A stretch of DNA of 64,000 nucleotides from Polaribacter sp. HaHaR_3_91 (GCF_019278525.1 NZ_CP058986.1:1894001-1958000); one strand, 5' to 3'; numbered from the stretch's first letter, positions 17,472-27,622 are shown. Numbers and translations are program-made. The notes: generated by a model from the letters alone, not told the origin.

Positions 17472-18182
17472 ATGAATTGTATTATTATTGATGATGAAAA
17501 AATGGCAAGGGCTATTATAAAAACCCTTTGTAATGAAGTTAAGTCGTTAAACGTTGTTGAAGAGTTTTCTGGAGCTATTGAAGCCATGAAATATTTGATA
17601 GAAAATACGGTAGATTTAATTTTCTTAGATATCCATATGCCTGGTTTTAGTGGATTAGACTTTATAAAAACCTTAAAAAACCCACCTAAAATTATCTTAA
17701 CAACTTCAGATCCTAAGTTTGCCATTGAAGCTTTTGAGTATGATTTTATTATAGATTATTTATTGAAACCGTTAGAATTTCCTCGATTTAAGAAAGCTAT
17801 TCTTAAAGCAGAAACTAAAACGATTTCTATTAATGAACCTAAAAAAGAAGTTGTTGATTCTAAAAAAGTTGATAACGATTTTTATATTAATATCGATCGT
17901 AGATTAATAAAAATAGACTTACCAAGTATTTACTTAATAGAAGCTAAAGGAGATTATATTAAAATAAAAACAGAAACCAAAGATTATACGGTTCACTCTA
18001 CACTTAAGAAGATAGAAGAGAAGTTGCCTGAATCCCTTTTTTTAAAAATACATCGTTCATATATCATCAATATTAAAAAAATTATAGATATTGAAGATAA
18101 TAGTGTCTTAATCAAAAAAGATGTTATCCCTGTTAGTAGGTCTAAACGTCCAGAATTAATGAAAAGACTAGACTTACTTTAA
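17472..18182 (+). CDS. LytTR-family response regulator
   Basis: The 236-residue product has an N-terminal receiver with phosphoacceptor Asp53 in IFLDIHMP, then a linker. The C-terminal LytTR DNA-binding domain (about 130-236) contains INIDRRLIKIDLPSIYLIEA, FLKIHRSYIIN and SRSKRPEL. It is the last gene and the only clear DNA-binding output of the H-NOX/FIST operon. The next gene, 99 bases downstream on the same strand, encodes a T9SS-exported protein and begins the polysaccharide cluster, which is a plausible target region. Confidence 0.93.
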   Translation: MNCIIIDDEKMARAIIKTLCNEVKSLNVVEEFSGAIEAMKYLIENTVDLIFLDIHMPGFSGLDFIKTLKNPPKIILTTSDPKFAIEAFEYDFIIDYLLKPLEFPRFKKAILKAETKTISINEPKKEVVDSKKVDNDFYINIDRRLIKIDLPSIYLIEAKGDYIKIKTETKDYTVHSTLKKIEEKLPESLFLKIHRSYIINIKKIIDIEDNSVLIKKDVIPVSRSKRPELMKRLDLL

Positions 18183-18280
18183 TGCTTGTCTAAACAAGTC
18201 TTACAGCTCATCTATAGTTAAAGTGTTAGTGGCTAAAAGTTTATAAACCACCTTTACTTTGTGCTTATTTTTGTGATATA

Positions 18281-19951
18281 ATGAAACATATCATAGAAAA
18301 AATAGTGCTAATTCTCCTTTTAATAACAATTGGAAACACAAATGCTCAAACAGACAAAAGTAATTTTGTTGGTGGAGATCGTGTGAAAAATAAGCAACAA
18401 TTTTATAAAAAGAATTCTACAAATTCTTTTATCGATTATTTACCAGAAACAGGAATGAATCATACAGAAACAGCATTAGTTTCGATTCCTGAAAAACTTG
18501 TTGTAAATAAAAATATAAAAGATTTTTTATCGGTAGTTTATCATCAAGGAGATCAACAAGTGGCATCTGTTATAGCTACTGAAACAGAAGGCGGTATTTA
18601 TAATCATTTTAAAGCAATTTGTAACAGGTTTAATGGCGTTAGTTTAGACAGTATTAATACAATTTTAATTAAAGAACACAAATTAATAAAAACTAAAATT
18701 AGCAACGTCTCAGGTGAAACAGAATATACTTTAAGTTTTTCTATTAATACACATAGAAAAGAACATGAGTTGTTTAGTTTTTGGAACATAGACCAATATC
18801 CTTCGAGTAATTATCAAAATTATTTTATTTGGGGAAGTTCTTTCGCTCAGGTTTATTCAATAGCAGATTATATTATAGAACAGCATACTGAAAAAAATAA
18901 CTTAAAAAGTACTTTGGTACCTAAGGTATTACCTAATGTTTTTGTGAAAAAAGGAACTTATTCTAACGGCATTGTTCATTTAAATTTGGTAAATAGAACA
19001 CAAGAGAAATCTGTTAATTTTGTTGGTAATATAGCAGAAACTGAGATTGCAGAGCATGTTAAAGTGGCTAATACGTTTTCTCTATCAGGAGCATATAATG
19101 AAGTTTTATCAATACAAACAGGCGTTTTATTTGATATTGGTTTTTATTTAGAAACTTCTTCTTCTTCTCAAAAAGATGATTTGTATTTGGCAGGTGGAAC
19201 ATGGGGTTTAGATTATTTAAAAGAATATGTAACGGTTTCAGACTTTGAAGTACATACTTTTGAAAGAGAATTAAAAGAGGATGTATATGAGGTAGAAAGA
19301 AGTGTTAAGGCTATTGGAGAGGTGAAAGGAAATATTAATTTATTTAGACACCTTTTACCTGAAAATAAAACTTTAAATGTAACTCAATATGACTTGATTA
19401 ATTTTAATATTAAAAATAATGAGCCTGTAGAAATAGTACTTATGTCTGGTGAAGATAGAGCTTGGGAAAATAGGTTACGTTATACAATTCCTGTAAATTC
19501 AGAAGAAAAAAGGTATAGTATTTCATTCTTAGATTTTGTAGATCATCAAGGAAATCATGTAAATATTTCAGATATTAAAACTATTGTATTTTCAATTATA
19601 GGTGATTATACCAATTACAAACCTTTTAATTTTGATATAAATAAAATAGCATTTACAACAAATAGTAATTTAAGTACAGATGATCTTATCCTAGAAAATA
19701 ATAACAAATTAATAAATTACCCTAATCCTTTTACGAGTTCTACAACAATTCAACTTTCAGCAGCTTCTAATGATATTCAAATTCAAGTTTATGACTTAAT
19801 GGGTAGAGTAGTAGATATTCAAAAAATAAGCAGCCGTTCTTCTTTTACAAAAGTACAATACAATGCTCCTCAATTAAAAAAAGGAGTTTATAAATATAAT
19901 TTGATTGACGATGAATACAAGCAACATTCCGGAACCTTTATCGTCAAGTAG
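18281..19951 (+). CDS. T9SS-exported protein of unknown function
   Basis: The 556-residue product has a signal peptide (about residues 1-23, ending TNAQ) and a type A T9SS sorting tail from about residue 480 (YPNPFTSSTTIQ, VYDLMGRVV, final GTFIVK). The middle is beta-rich. Residues about 60-240 have no family I recognise, and residues about 340-470 look like a carbohydrate-binding jelly roll (FNIKNNEPVEIVLMSGED). It follows the LytTR gene and faces the TPR/beta-barrel gene. A role as a matrix or polysaccharide-associated surface protein is inference. Confidence 0.8.
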   Translation: MKHIIEKIVLILLLITIGNTNAQTDKSNFVGGDRVKNKQQFYKKNSTNSFIDYLPETGMNHTETALVSIPEKLVVNKNIKDFLSVVYHQGDQQVASVIATETEGGIYNHFKAICNRFNGVSLDSINTILIKEHKLIKTKISNVSGETEYTLSFSINTHRKEHELFSFWNIDQYPSSNYQNYFIWGSSFAQVYSIADYIIEQHTEKNNLKSTLVPKVLPNVFVKKGTYSNGIVHLNLVNRTQEKSVNFVGNIAETEIAEHVKVANTFSLSGAYNEVLSIQTGVLFDIGFYLETSSSSQKDDLYLAGGTWGLDYLKEYVTVSDFEVHTFERELKEDVYEVERSVKAIGEVKGNINLFRHLLPENKTLNVTQYDLINFNIKNNEPVEIVLMSGEDRAWENRLRYTIPVNSEEKRYSISFLDFVDHQGNHVNISDIKTIVFSIIGDYTNYKPFNFDINKIAFTTNSNLSTDDLILENNNKLINYPNPFTSSTTIQLSAASNDIQIQVYDLMGRVVDIQKISSRSSFTKVQYNAPQLKKGVYKYNLIDDEYKQHSGTFIVK

Positions 19952-19979
19952 TCCCCCAATTTCTAGAAGGAATGTTATT

Positions 19980-20012
19980 AGGCGAAAGAGAAATCTTTTG
20001 CCTTATTTTTTA
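19980..20012 (+). terminator. Terminator between convergent genes
   Basis: AGGCGAAAGA and TCTTTTGCCT pair over 10 bp with one G-T pair around a GAAA loop, followed by TATTTTTTA. It overlaps the stop of the convergent minus-strand gene. Confidence 0.8.
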
Positions 20013-22078
20013 TATAAAGGTTTTCTTAAAAAAATCCATTTAAATCTTACACCAAACTCTGTATATGTAAAACCAGCAGAACCTGCAGTGGCAACAGCAG
20101 AAGCAATATTACTTTGTAATCCGTAGATATTTAAGAGTGCGCGTTCGGAAAACTTATAGCCTAATTTAGCTTGAACCCTATAGGTGCTAAGTGCGTCATC
20201 ACCTTCTATGTATTGCAAACCAGTAGCCGCCGTTAATCCATAAAACCACTCCTTGTTTTTTGCAGCCGCTTCATCTTTAATAAGATTAACAAAAATCTCT
20301 ACAGCATTAAATTTACTAGGACTAAAATAATTATCTCTAGATTCTTTAAAAGAGATGTTCTGGTAATTAAATCCTGCTTTTATAGAAGGTTTTGCAAAAA
20401 TATTATAGTAAAGAGAAGTAAATAATAGGTTTCTAGCGTTGTCATCACTTTGCCAAGTATAATAATACTGAGTAAACCAACCTAAATTAAAGTTGGTATT
20501 TAAGCTATAATTTAAAATAAGATTATTTTGCACAATTTCATCATTCAATAATGTTGCATTAAAATTCTGAACATCTCTTTTGTATCCTAATTCTAAGCTT
20601 TGAAGCTTAAATGGTTTTATATTAAGTGAAATATCTGTTAATAGTTGATTGTATTTTTTTGATTCTGAATCAGAAGAAGTAACACCAAAACTACCTTTTA
20701 AGGTTAGGTTATTTAGTAATTGATAAGAAACACCTAACAATAAGTTATTTGTAGTGGCTTTTAATGAGTCAATTTGATTATTAAGAGTTGTTCTAAAGTT
20801 ATAGTTTGCTAAAATTTTAAACTTTGTAGAAAACGGAACTTCAGCTTTTAGGTCGTATGCATTTGCTTCGTTATTTCCATTATCATAAGAATAAGAATAT
20901 TTGGTTTCTACATACGGAGTAAAACTTAAATCTAGTTCCTTAATAAAATTAGAGGCATCTTTTTGTTTTTCATAAAAAACTAAAGTGTTTTCTGCACTTT
21001 TATAAGCACTATTATAATAGCCAGATGCTTTTAAAGCATTTGCTTTTCCTAAATTACCATCAAAAGAAGCACTGTCTTTTTTTAAGATTAAATTATAATC
21101 ATTAATACTTTTCTTAAAATCACTTTTATAAATATTAAGTGTTGCTCGTAAAGAAAGCATCCAGTTTTCTGGGGTTTTATTATCATCTAATAGTTTATCA
21201 ATTTCAGTTTTGGCAGACGTATATTTTTTATTCCAAATTAAAGCTTGAATGTATCTTTCTATCGTTTGTTTTTTTAAGGTTTCAGAGGTGTTTTTATCAA
21301 TACTTTTTAGCGCTGTTTTGCTTACAGTTAATGCTGTTTTATCATCACCATCTAAGTGATGTGCTAAAGCGATTCCATTTAACGAAATAAGTTTATCTTC
21401 TGGCTTTTTACCTATAATTTCATAAGTGTTTTTTGCTTTTTCTATTTGTTTAGAAATTAAATATAAATTAGCAAGGTTTAGTAATGTTTCTTTATCGTCT
21501 TTAAATGAAGTGAAATTTTCTTTTAAAATGGTTTCTGCTTCCTTATATTTTTGATCACTTACTTTCTTACTTGCCAAGCCTAATCTCATGTATTTTTTAG
21601 AAACCAAAGCATTAGGATTACCAGGAAGTACCTCTAAGGCTTTGTCTACATTTATTAAAGCAGCTTTAAATTCTTTTAAATTAGATAAGGTATTAGCATA
21701 GCCTAATAATGCAGCAAAGCTTTTATCATTTTCTTTTAATAATGTTTGATAATAGATTTTTGCATCAGGGTAGTTTTTACTCCAAAGCAAAGACTCTGCA
21801 TAATTAAGTTTTACTTCAAAATCTGTAGGGTAATCTTTTAATAAGTTGGTAAAAAGTGTTACGGCAGCAGTATCTTTCCCATTTAAACCAATAGCTCTTC
21901 CGTAACAAAGTCTGGCCGTTTTATTTGTAGGATACTCTTTTAATATGTCTTTAAAAAAAACTTCGGCTTCCTTGTATTTACCTGTTTCTAAATAGGTAAA
22001 GCCTTCTTGCATGTCTTGACTAAAACTTTGTATACTAAAGAAAAGAAAGAAGATCAGTGTTGAATATAAAAATTTCAT
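20003..22078 (-). CDS. TPR protein with C-terminal outer-membrane beta-barrel (YaiO-like)
   Basis: The 691-residue product has a signal peptide ending QSFSQ. Residues about 22-380 are tandem TPR repeats (for example YLETGKYKEAEVFFKDILKEYP). Residues about 395-691 are amphipathic beta strands rich in Tyr, Asn and Leu, like a YaiO-family barrel. A periplasmic TPR scaffold fused to an outer-membrane barrel is the architecture of exopolysaccharide exporters such as PgaA and BcsC, although the sequence family differs. The nearby flippase, glycosyltransferases and membrane-tethered glycosidase support an export role, which remains inference. Confidence 0.8.
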   Translation of the reverse strand: MKFLYSTLIFFLFFSIQSFSQDMQEGFTYLETGKYKEAEVFFKDILKEYPTNKTARLCYGRAIGLNGKDTAAVTLFTNLLKDYPTDFEVKLNYAESLLWSKNYPDAKIYYQTLLKENDKSFAALLGYANTLSNLKEFKAALINVDKALEVLPGNPNALVSKKYMRLGLASKKVSDQKYKEAETILKENFTSFKDDKETLLNLANLYLISKQIEKAKNTYEIIGKKPEDKLISLNGIALAHHLDGDDKTALTVSKTALKSIDKNTSETLKKQTIERYIQALIWNKKYTSAKTEIDKLLDDNKTPENWMLSLRATLNIYKSDFKKSINDYNLILKKDSASFDGNLGKANALKASGYYNSAYKSAENTLVFYEKQKDASNFIKELDLSFTPYVETKYSYSYDNGNNEANAYDLKAEVPFSTKFKILANYNFRTTLNNQIDSLKATTNNLLLGVSYQLLNNLTLKGSFGVTSSDSESKKYNQLLTDISLNIKPFKLQSLELGYKRDVQNFNATLLNDEIVQNNLILNYSLNTNFNLGWFTQYYYTWQSDDNARNLLFTSLYYNIFAKPSIKAGFNYQNISFKESRDNYFSPSKFNAVEIFVNLIKDEAAAKNKEWFYGLTAATGLQYIEGDDALSTYRVQAKLGYKFSERALLNIYGLQSNIASAVATAGSAGFTYTEFGVRFKWIFLRKPLYKK

Positions 22079-22330
22079 AGATTTTGATTTAGCTTTGGCA
22101 AGTTAAGCATTAGTAATTAATCATTAAACTATATAAAAGTGTTTTTCAACCTAGAAATGTATTATTTTTAAAGGATCTAGATGATATTTGTCTAAGTATT
22201 ACTTAAAAATTGAATGTTACTAATATCAGTAATTTTTGACTAATTGTAAAATAATAAAAGAATACTAGTGATTGTAAAGAAATTTATAATAATTTTAAAA
22301 GCCTAAATAGGATCATAAATTAGCAAAAAA

Positions 22331-23596
22331 ATGCAAGAAATTATAAGGTTTGTAAAAAAAGGTATAAAACCTGAACAATTATTTATGCTAAGTGTGCTCT
22401 TAGTAAACGGAGGTAATTATATATATAATTTAGTTTTAGGAAGGGTTTTAGGTCCTGAGAAATTTGCAGATGCTGCTATTTTAATTACTTTTTTATTGGT
22501 TTTATCTTTTGTAGCCATGACTTTTCAGTTGGTAACAGCTAAGTTTTCTGTACTTTTTGAGGATAGTATTTTTTCGGGTTTTATTTCTAAAATTTATAAA
22601 AATGCTTTATTTACAGGAATTATTTTAGGTATTGCAATCATTGTTTTTGCTACACAATTACAACATTTTTTTAAAACGACTTCTTCTACAATGTTTGTTA
22701 TTTTTGGAGTTGGTGTACCATTTTACTTTTTAATGAGTGTAAATAGAGGTGTTTTTCAAGGAAAGCAGGAATTGAAATCACTGTCTGTAACTTATCAATC
22801 AGAAATGATGAGTAGGTTATTATTAACATTTGCCTTGTTGTATTTTCTAGACATAGATTCTTCATTGATAATTGCTATTGGTATTTTTTTCTCTTTTGTT
22901 TTTGGGTTAATTCCTTTTAGAACGAGTAACTTTTCTTTATTCAAACCTTTTAAATTAGACAATGTTAATAAGAAATTGGTAAAGAATTTTTTTATTATTA
23001 CGGCGTTTTATGAGTTAACTCAAATTATTATAAACAATAGTGATATTTTGCTAGTAAAACATTATTTTGATTCTTATGAAGCAGGTTTGTATGCTTCTTT
23101 AGCTTTAATAGGTAGAGTTGTTTATTTTATTGCTTGGATGTTTGTAATGTTACTTTTGCCAACAGTAGTTCAACTTAAAAAAGAAGGAAAAGATACGTTA
23201 CCTATCTTATTAAAATATGTAGCATATATTGGCTTTATAGCTGCAACTATTGTAATTAGTTGCTTTTTCTTTCCCAATGAAATTATTAATATTTTATTTG
23301 GTAATGAATACGTGTCTGTAGCGTCATTACTATGGAAATATGCATCAGCAACAGGTATTTTTGCAATTTCAAACATATTTGCTTATTATTATTTATCATT
23401 AGACAAGTATGTGCCCGTTGTTCTGTCTGGTATTTTTGGAATGTTACAAATTGTTTTAGTTGTACTTTTTCATGAAAGTTTAGAACAAGTTGTACATGTG
23501 CAAATTATAGCAATGGTTTTATTATTAATAGTACAACTTAGTATCTTCTTTTTTAAAGATTCTAAGTCTTCCAAAAACCCAAAAGAAATAACCTAG
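22331..23596 (+). CDS. Polysaccharide flippase-like membrane protein (MATE/Wzx superfamily)
   Basis: The 421-residue polytopic protein has about 12 membrane segments. An early GGNYIYNLVLGRVLGPEKFADAAIL motif region is typical of oligosaccharide flippases and PST transporters. Such proteins move lipid-linked glycans from the cytosolic to the periplasmic face. The GT4 gene follows on the same strand after 112 bases. No Wzy polymerase or Wza/Wzc-type exporter is visible in the window, so if this is a polysaccharide system the later steps are unusual or encoded elsewhere. Confidence 0.85.
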   Translation: MQEIIRFVKKGIKPEQLFMLSVLLVNGGNYIYNLVLGRVLGPEKFADAAILITFLLVLSFVAMTFQLVTAKFSVLFEDSIFSGFISKIYKNALFTGIILGIAIIVFATQLQHFFKTTSSTMFVIFGVGVPFYFLMSVNRGVFQGKQELKSLSVTYQSEMMSRLLLTFALLYFLDIDSSLIIAIGIFFSFVFGLIPFRTSNFSLFKPFKLDNVNKKLVKNFFIITAFYELTQIIINNSDILLVKHYFDSYEAGLYASLALIGRVVYFIAWMFVMLLLPTVVQLKKEGKDTLPILLKYVAYIGFIAATIVISCFFFPNEIINILFGNEYVSVASLLWKYASATGIFAISNIFAYYYLSLDKYVPVVLSGIFGMLQIVLVVLFHESLEQVVHVQIIAMVLLLIVQLSIFFFKDSKSSKNPKEIT

Positions 23597-23708
23597 AAGC
23601 AATGTCTATAGTTATTTTCCAATCAACTATATATAATTGCGTTTGAGCAGTTTATTTAATTAAAATTGCTGCAAAATTTTGAAATTTGTAGTACCATAAA
23701 AAAACAAT

Positions 23709-24893
23709 ATGAAATTAGCAATCGTAACAGCGTATCCACCAAGTAAAGTAACCCTAAACGAATATGCATATCACTTAGTTAAAAGTTTTAGGTTGAAAGA
23801 AAAGGTTACAGAATTAATTCTTTTAACCGATGAAACTCCAGGTGAAAAAGAGATTCAGTTTGAAGCAGATGGTTGTAAAATTACGGTAAAAGAATGTTGG
23901 CAATTTAATAGCTACGCTAATACTAATAATGTTATAAAAGCAATTAATGAAACAAAGCCAGATGCTGTTTTATTCAACTTACAATTTATGAAGTTTGGAG
24001 ACAAGAAAGTTGTTGCTGCATTAGGATTAACATTGCCATTAATTTGTAAGGTGAAAGGAATTCCTACCATTGTTTTATTACATAATATTTTAGAACAAGT
24101 AGATTTAGAAAGTGCCGGATTTACCTCAAATAAATTGGCTCAAAAAGTATATAATTTTATTGGTACTTCATTAACAAAGTTGATCTTAAAAGCAGATTTA
24201 GTTGCGGTTACCATGGATAAATATGTAACAACTTTAGTAGATAAATACAAGGTTGATAATGTGAAAATGATTCCTCACGGAACTTTTGAAATTCCAGAAA
24301 ATCCATCACAAAAATTACCTGAAGGTCCTTTAAAGATTATGACTTTTGGAAAGTTTGGGACCTACAAAAAAGTAGAATCTATGATTGAAGCTGTAGAAAT
24401 TGTAAGAAGAGAAACAGGTGTAGATTTAGAAATTGTAATTGCAGGAACAGACAACCCAAATGTACCTGGTTATTTAGAGAATGCTCAAGAAACTTACAAA
24501 CATGTACCACAACTTACGTTTACTGGGTATGTAGAAGAAAATGAAGTAGCACCGTTGTTTACAGAAAGTGCTGTAGTTGTTTTTCCTTATACGTCTACAA
24601 CCGGAAGTTCTGGAGTATTACATCAAGCTGGAAGTTATGGTAGAGCAGTGGTAATGCCTAATTTAGGAGATTTAGCAACCTTAATTGAAGATGAAGGTTA
24701 TAGAGGTGAGTTTTTTGAACCAGAAAGTGTAACAAGTTTGGCAAATGCAATTAAAGCAATTGTAACAGATGATACATATAGAATAGAACTTGGCGAAGCA
24801 AATTACAAAGCAGCAACGGCGTTCCCTATGGCAAGAATTACAGATATTTATTTAGAAGAATTTGATAAAATTATATCCAAAAAGAAGTCATAA
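23709..24893 (+). CDS. GT4-family glycosyltransferase
   Basis: The 394-residue cytosolic GT-B protein has an N-terminal acceptor half starting MKLAIVTAYPPSKVTLNEYA. The C-terminal donor half contains GKFGTYKKVESMIEAV, the PYTSTTGSSGVLHQA stretch and the trailing acidic FEPESV. This is the GT4 pattern of a retaining transferase using a nucleotide sugar. It probably extends a lipid-linked glycan for the flippase encoded upstream. Its stop codon abuts the stop codon of the convergent minus-strand operon with no gap. Sugar and linkage are unknown. Confidence 0.9.
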   Translation: MKLAIVTAYPPSKVTLNEYAYHLVKSFRLKEKVTELILLTDETPGEKEIQFEADGCKITVKECWQFNSYANTNNVIKAINETKPDAVLFNLQFMKFGDKKVVAALGLTLPLICKVKGIPTIVLLHNILEQVDLESAGFTSNKLAQKVYNFIGTSLTKLILKADLVAVTMDKYVTTLVDKYKVDNVKMIPHGTFEIPENPSQKLPEGPLKIMTFGKFGTYKKVESMIEAVEIVRRETGVDLEIVIAGTDNPNVPGYLENAQETYKHVPQLTFTGYVEENEVAPLFTESAVVVFPYTSTTGSSGVLHQAGSYGRAVVMPNLGDLATLIEDEGYRGEFFEPESVTSLANAIKAIVTDDTYRIELGEANYKAATAFPMARITDIYLEEFDKIISKKKS

Positions 24894-26411
24894 TTATTCT
24901 TTAGAAATGTATTTATAAGATAATTTTTTTTCTCCTTTATTATTGATAAAACCAAATTTCTTCTGCGGATTAGTTCTCCAAGGCAGTCTACCTAAAACCT
25001 CTTTAGGAACCACATCAAAATCATATAAAGTCCATGACATAAAAGGAACAGAGTTCTTTGTCAGGACTTTTTGTATTTCTTTATAATAGTTAGCTTGTTT
25101 TTCTTCAGAACCAACAAAAGGTCTCCAAAAACCACCATAAGATGATAGCCCAAACTCTTGTAATACAATAGGTTTGTCTTTTATTTCTTCTTTTAAGGCT
25201 AAGTATTCATCCTCAAAATTAAGTAAGTCTTCATAATAGTGAAAAGAAACAACATCTACTTTGTCTTTTAAAATAGTGGCACTTTTGGTGTTAGACCAAC
25301 CAATGGTTACGGGATGTTTTTTATCAATATTTTTTATCAAAATAATCATAAAATCTAACCAAGCGGTTACATTTTCTTTACCTCTAGAGTTAAAATCTAA
25401 ATTAGGTTCATTTTTTACGTCCCAAGCCAAAATAGCTTCATGTTCTTTAAAAGTTTCAACAATTTTCTCTGCATGTCTTTGGTTCAATGTCCAGTCTAAA
25501 ACATCATAATTTCCATAAAAATCAAACAAAGTAACCACAACTTTTAGGTTTTCTGCTAATGCGGTGTCTAATACGTTTTTTAATTTTTCTAGTTTTTCTG
25601 GTTTCACATTTGCTTTACCAAAATCTTCATAAGGCACAAAAATTCGAATAGAATTTAATGCAGCCTCTTTTATAATTTTAAAATCGTTTTTTATAATATC
25701 AATATCAAATTCATCACCGTACATATTCCATGGGGTCGCTTGTGGGTAATAATTGATCCCTTTAATATCAGCAAATTCTAAGGATCTTTTTACAGGAGTA
25801 TTTTTAAAATTTTCCGAAGCTTCTTTTACCATGTGTCTTACGCGCCAAAAGCCATCTTCTAATAATAATACATATTTGTAAGAAGTAACTTCGGTAGTTT
25901 CTAAGATTAACTTTTCATCTTTAAAAACCTTTTTATACTCGATTGCATTGGTGTCTTTTAAAACAATTAATTGTCCGTCTTCACTAAAAAACTCGATGTC
26001 TAAATTATGTTCTAATGTAGTAGCTTCTATAGAAGTGTTGTTCAGTTTGTTGTAATCTAAATTAGCATAGATGTTTTTTCTTGCACTTTTAGTAAAGTAA
26101 TCTTCTATACCAACTCTTGTGTTTGTTTTGTAAGCAATTTGCTTTACATACCACGCGTCTAAATAATCGTTTTGCACGGCAGCAATTTTTTGAGGACTTA
26201 TTTTTCTGCCTTCATTACCATCATCTTTCCATGTTACTTTAGGTAAGTATTGTTCTACTTTTTTAACTTCTGTATGCAACATTTTGCTTCTATCTGCACC
26301 AGTGTTTAAAAAACTGTATAGAGAGCTTACCAAGAATAAAAGAACGCCAATTATTGCTAGGTAAGTTAGCATTAACACACCTCTAAGAATTTGTTTATTT
26401 ATTTTTACCAT
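24894..26411 (-). CDS. Membrane-tethered clan GH-A glycoside hydrolase-like protein
   Basis: The 505-residue product has one N-terminal membrane segment (about residues 10-32). An extracytoplasmic region (about 35-200) is followed by a TIM barrel (about 205-500). AWDVKNEPNLDF supplies the acid/base Glu after Asn, and VLQEFGLSSYGG the nucleophile Glu, as in clan GH-A families such as GH5. It is last in an overlapping trio with a big membrane protein. A glycosidase tethered in a polysaccharide cluster recalls the hydrolases of synthase-dependent secretion systems. Its substrate may be the cluster's own polymer. Confidence 0.82.
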   Translation of the reverse strand: MVKINKQILRGVLMLTYLAIIGVLLFLVSSLYSFLNTGADRSKMLHTEVKKVEQYLPKVTWKDDGNEGRKISPQKIAAVQNDYLDAWYVKQIAYKTNTRVGIEDYFTKSARKNIYANLDYNKLNNTSIEATTLEHNLDIEFFSEDGQLIVLKDTNAIEYKKVFKDEKLILETTEVTSYKYVLLLEDGFWRVRHMVKEASENFKNTPVKRSLEFADIKGINYYPQATPWNMYGDEFDIDIIKNDFKIIKEAALNSIRIFVPYEDFGKANVKPEKLEKLKNVLDTALAENLKVVVTLFDFYGNYDVLDWTLNQRHAEKIVETFKEHEAILAWDVKNEPNLDFNSRGKENVTAWLDFMIILIKNIDKKHPVTIGWSNTKSATILKDKVDVVSFHYYEDLLNFEDEYLALKEEIKDKPIVLQEFGLSSYGGFWRPFVGSEEKQANYYKEIQKVLTKNSVPFMSWTLYDFDVVPKEVLGRLPWRTNPQKKFGFINNKGEKKLSYKYISKE

Positions 26412-27622
26412 AATTTAATACTTTTAAAATCTTTTTTAAGACCTGCAGTTTCAATACTAAAATCATAAACATCATTTTCAAAAATATTGGGATCTAAGTA
26501 AAAAATTGCTATCCCGTTTAAAGACTCATTATATTTTTCTTTGATAAGTACGTTGTTTTTATAAATAGATAGTTTTACAGATAAACCATCTGGAATGATT
26601 TGATCCATAAAACTTTTTAAAGGACCAATTTTAATACTTCTATTCTTCTCTAAAAAGGAAACGATATAATCTTCAACAACTTTTTTATACTTTACTGTTA
26701 TTGTATTGCTTTCTGCAATACCAATAAAATAGGCTTGCACGTTCCAAGTATCTTCAAAATCTGGATGTATAATTTTTGCGTGTGCGACTCCGTTTACAGT
26801 AGTACCAGCAGTTTTTAAAATATTTCCTTTTTTATTCGTAACGTAAAATTCAATATAACTACCATCACTAACAATATTTTTATTTTTGTCTTTTATTGTT
26901 GATGTAAAAAAAGTTGTTATTTGATTTCCATCTGCATACTCATGATTTCTACGAACATATAGTTTAAAGTTAGTAGCAATTGCTGGCATTACATTTACAT
27001 CAAATTCTTTAGAATTTAAACCGAAAGATTCTGAGGAAATAATCATTCTACCACTTTTTTTAGGAGCATAAATATTTTTATGACCAATTAGCTTATCTGT
27101 AAAAATAGCTTCGGTTTTTTCAGATTTTAGAAATTGATACTTTACATCCACCTTACTTTTATTCGGTATAGGGTTGTCTAAGCTATCTGTTGGTATTACC
27201 ACCAGCATTGTGTAATCGGTATCACCTGCATCTATACTTGGCGGACCTAAATAAGTTTCTATGGATGTTGGTTCTTGCAGAGGTGAAATAGAAATGTTCC
27301 CTGAAATTATGGTATCTGTTTGTGTGGTTTTCCAAGAAAGTATTCCTCTTTTTCTTGTTAAAAAATCGGGGATTTTAAATGTAACTTTTTTATTGATACT
27401 TTTAGATTCTATTACTGTAGCTCCATAACTGTTAGTACAATATAATTGAAATGTGGTATCTTTTTTAACTTTAAAATCGAGTGATATTTTATCACCAACC
27501 AGATAATTTATTTTTGTTGATACTAATAAAACAGCAGGTTTTTTAGTTGTTGTTTCTTGTGAAAAAAAAGAAACAATAACCAATTGAAAGAGAAGTAGAA
27601 AAAATACTTGTTTTAATTTCAT
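26405..27622 (-). CDS. Exported Ig-like repeat protein
   Basis: The 405-residue product has a signal peptide (MKLKQVFFLLLFQLVIVSFF) and then beta-rich modules. They recall bacterial Ig-like or macroglobulin-like domains, for example LVSTKINYLVGDKISLDF near the start and ADGNQITTFFTSTIKDKNKN in the middle. There is no enzymatic motif. It overlaps the downstream GH gene by 7 bases and the upstream membrane-protein gene by 1 base, so the three products should be made together and may form an envelope complex. Function is unknown. Confidence 0.72.
   Translation of the reverse strand: MKLKQVFFLLLFQLVIVSFFSQETTTKKPAVLLVSTKINYLVGDKISLDFKVKKDTTFQLYCTNSYGATVIESKSINKKVTFKIPDFLTRKRGILSWKTTQTDTIISGNISISPLQEPTSIETYLGPPSIDAGDTDYTMLVVIPTDSLDNPIPNKSKVDVKYQFLKSEKTEAIFTDKLIGHKNIYAPKKSGRMIISSESFGLNSKEFDVNVMPAIATNFKLYVRRNHEYADGNQITTFFTSTIKDKNKNIVSDGSYIEFYVTNKKGNILKTAGTTVNGVAHAKIIHPDFEDTWNVQAYFIGIAESNTITVKYKKVVEDYIVSFLEKNRSIKIGPLKSFMDQIIPDGLSVKLSIYKNNVLIKEKYNESLNGIAIFYLDPNIFENDVYDFSIETAGLKKDFKSIKLW

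Noticed and set aside
18240..18280. TACTTTG before the T9SS cargo gene as a -7 box (also at 51645-51651)
   Set aside because: Only one base separates TA from TTTG and no TTG is seen at -33, so the consensus TAnnTTTG is not met.
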